From Arachis hypogaea (lineage: Eukaryota; Streptophyta; Magnoliopsida; Fabales; Fabaceae): DNA of 64,000 bases. Positions 62,987-64,000 of the stretch are shown one piece after another. Below the pieces are notes generated by a model. The model was not told the DNA's origin. It worked only from the letters and a program-made list of their open reading frames with translations, and did no database searches. Both the position numbers and the translations under genes were made by a program. Location: contig NC_092054.1 in assembly GCF_003086295.3 (NCBI RefSeq), positions 53,613,353-53,677,352 on the forward strand, written 5' to 3'. How positions within the stretch are numbered: the first letter of the stretch is position 1; the number at the start of each line of letters is the position of its first letter.

Positions 62987-64000
62987 GAACTTAGCATAAG
63001 AAGGTATTTATTCAAGAGCCTCTGTAAAAGGGATCTTGATCTTTAAAGTTCTGAGATAATTCGCAAAGCGGGCAAATTGTTTATCCTTTTCCTCTTGACA
63101 GAGTTTCTGAGGAAATGACATCTTAGCCTTATACTCATCAACCTTGGTTGATGGAGGCCGAGTGTCATGTGTTAGAAGGGGGGTTACTAGCTTGCTTAGG
63201 AGGGTTGTTATCAGTGAATGACAGACCTTCTTTGCTTGGGCATTCGACACCCATGCTGCTGCCCCCTTCCTGGCATTTAACGCCAGGGGCATCACTCCCT
63301 TGTGGGCGTTCAACACCAAGGGTGCTGCCTCTTTGGGCGTTTGAATGCCCAGTCTCTGCCTTTTCCTAACGCCAAAAGTGATACTTCTCTGGGCATTTGA
63401 ATGCCCAAAGTCATCTTGTGTAGAGACCTGGTTATTCTCTGTTAGTTGTTCTTTTCCCTTCTTATTGCACTGAGGTTGGGTGTTTAAGGATTTCCCACTC
63501 CTCAGTTGAGTAGCCTGGCATTCTTCTGTTATCTGCTTAGATAACTGCTACCTTGTTTGGCTCAGCTGGGCTTCTATATTCCTATTAGAAGCCTGAGTTT
63601 CTCGCAGAGCCTCCTGCAGTTCCAACAGTTGCTGGGCAAGGGCGTGCAATTATTGAGTCAATGGGTCATCTTGTTCTGAAGGGTTAGGTTCAGTAGATAC
63701 TGCCTTAACCTCTCCTTTTGTAGAAGTCTCAGTAGATGAGTACAGATGCTGATTAGTGGCAACTATCTCAATAAGCTCTTGAGCTTCTTCAATGGTCTTT
63801 CTCATGTGTATGGAACCACCAGCAAAGTGGTCCAAAGATATTCTAGCCATGTCTGAAAGTCCATAATAGAAGATGTCTAACTATACCCATTCTAAAAACA
63901 TTTCAGTTGGACATTTTCTTAGCATCCTCCTATACCTCTCCCAGGCATCATAAAGAGATTCACTATCTCCTTGTTTGAAGTCTTGGATGTCTAGTCTCAG
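62987..64000 (-). pseudogene. gag: gag C-terminal half (element G), continues beyond the window
   Basis: From the window edge: FKQGDSESLYDAWERYRRML (capsid core end), then LSDMARISLDHFAGGSIHMR, KTIEEAQELIEIVATNQHLY, a coiled coil (LHALAQQLLELQEALRETQA) and LSKQITEECQATQLRSGKSL. Next comes a segment encoded by palindromic repeats (LALNARKG, LVLNAHKG; 63240-63410), then KMSFPQKLCQEEKDKQFARF and IKIPFTEALE. Stops lie at about 63880, 63648, 63550 and 63008. The repeat-coded segment is absent from gag of C. Confidence 0.8.
63240..63410 (-). repeat. GGCGTTTAACGCC-type palindromic repeats inside gag (element G)
   Basis: GGCATTTAACGCC, GGGCGTTCAACACC, GGGCGTTTGAATGCCC and GGGCATTTGAATGCCC within about 160 bases of gag coding, in frame as LNAxKG/SNAQ units. 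The same word makes the spacer array at 58935-59230. Confidence 0.8.

Larger units (their letters stand above)
46218..64000 (-). mobile_element. Element G: FIDEL-lineage retrotransposon, 5' end beyond the window, interrupted
   Basis: On the minus strand: gag (from beyond 64000), protease, RT, RNase H, integrase (to 59442), twin hairpin, palindromic array, extra ORF first part (58335-57822), then insertions (Tat-like LTR and element E), extra ORF last part (49390-48905), polypurine tract and 3' LTR (47744-46218). I join both sides because the extra-ORF halves are complementary and belong to the same domain family. About 130 codons between them are missing. Confidence 0.65.

Overview
The window is plant nuclear DNA made of nested LTR retrotransposons. 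I see no ordinary host gene, tRNA, rRNA or CRISPR array. A legume of the peanut genus (Arachis) is likely. From memory, the LTR that starts TGATGAGCGG and ends near TTCGTGCACCA looks like the peanut FIDEL family; this is recall, not a search. Most elements are Athila-type Ty3/gypsy: long LTRs opening TGATAAA, a primer-binding site matching the 3' end of tRNA-Asp, and an extra ORF after pol.

Layout, left to right. (A) 1-6350, + strand: a non-autonomous Athila-like element with one non-pol ORF. It sits in a FIDEL-like 3' LTR (6351-6807), which sits in the 3' end of a Tat/Ogre-like element (6808-9101) carrying an antisense ORF. (C) 9102-44316, + strand: an old Athila-lineage element with LTRs full of a GGCGTGGCACGCC word. 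Its gag is broken by a CACTA transposon fragment (12647-13473). Its RNase H/integrase is broken by a three-LTR composite on the minus strand (X, 16517-26390). Its 3' LTR is split by a complete minus-strand Athila element (D, 30571-42099) flanked by a GTGCC target duplication. Next come a FIDEL-like fragment (F1, 44317-45541) and a plus-strand Athila LTR fragment (45542-46217). A long minus-strand FIDEL-lineage element (G, 46218 to past 64000) follows; its extra ORF is interrupted by a Tat-like LTR fragment (57437-57821) and by another non-autonomous Athila-like element (E, 49391-57436).

How the parts work together: D, C and G carry remains of gag, protease, reverse transcriptase, RNase H and integrase plus a 3' extra ORF. 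All are broken by stops, frameshifts or deletions. A, X and E have no pol. They keep LTRs, primer site, polypurine tract and one conserved Pro/Tyr-rich, acidic, Trp-rich ORF, so they probably depended on relatives such as D.

Most interesting signals: (1) a tandem two-hairpin RNA-like element 11-17 nt after the gag/pol or single-ORF stop codon in all six elements where that site is visible, with compensatory base changes; (2) an internal copy of the polypurine tract 1.3-1.5 kb before the 3' one in A, X, D and E; (3) a conserved splice-acceptor-like site one base before the extra-ORF start, kept where the ATG is lost; (4) arrays of CpG-rich palindromic words, different in each lineage, placed upstream of LTR TATA boxes and in the post-pol spacer.
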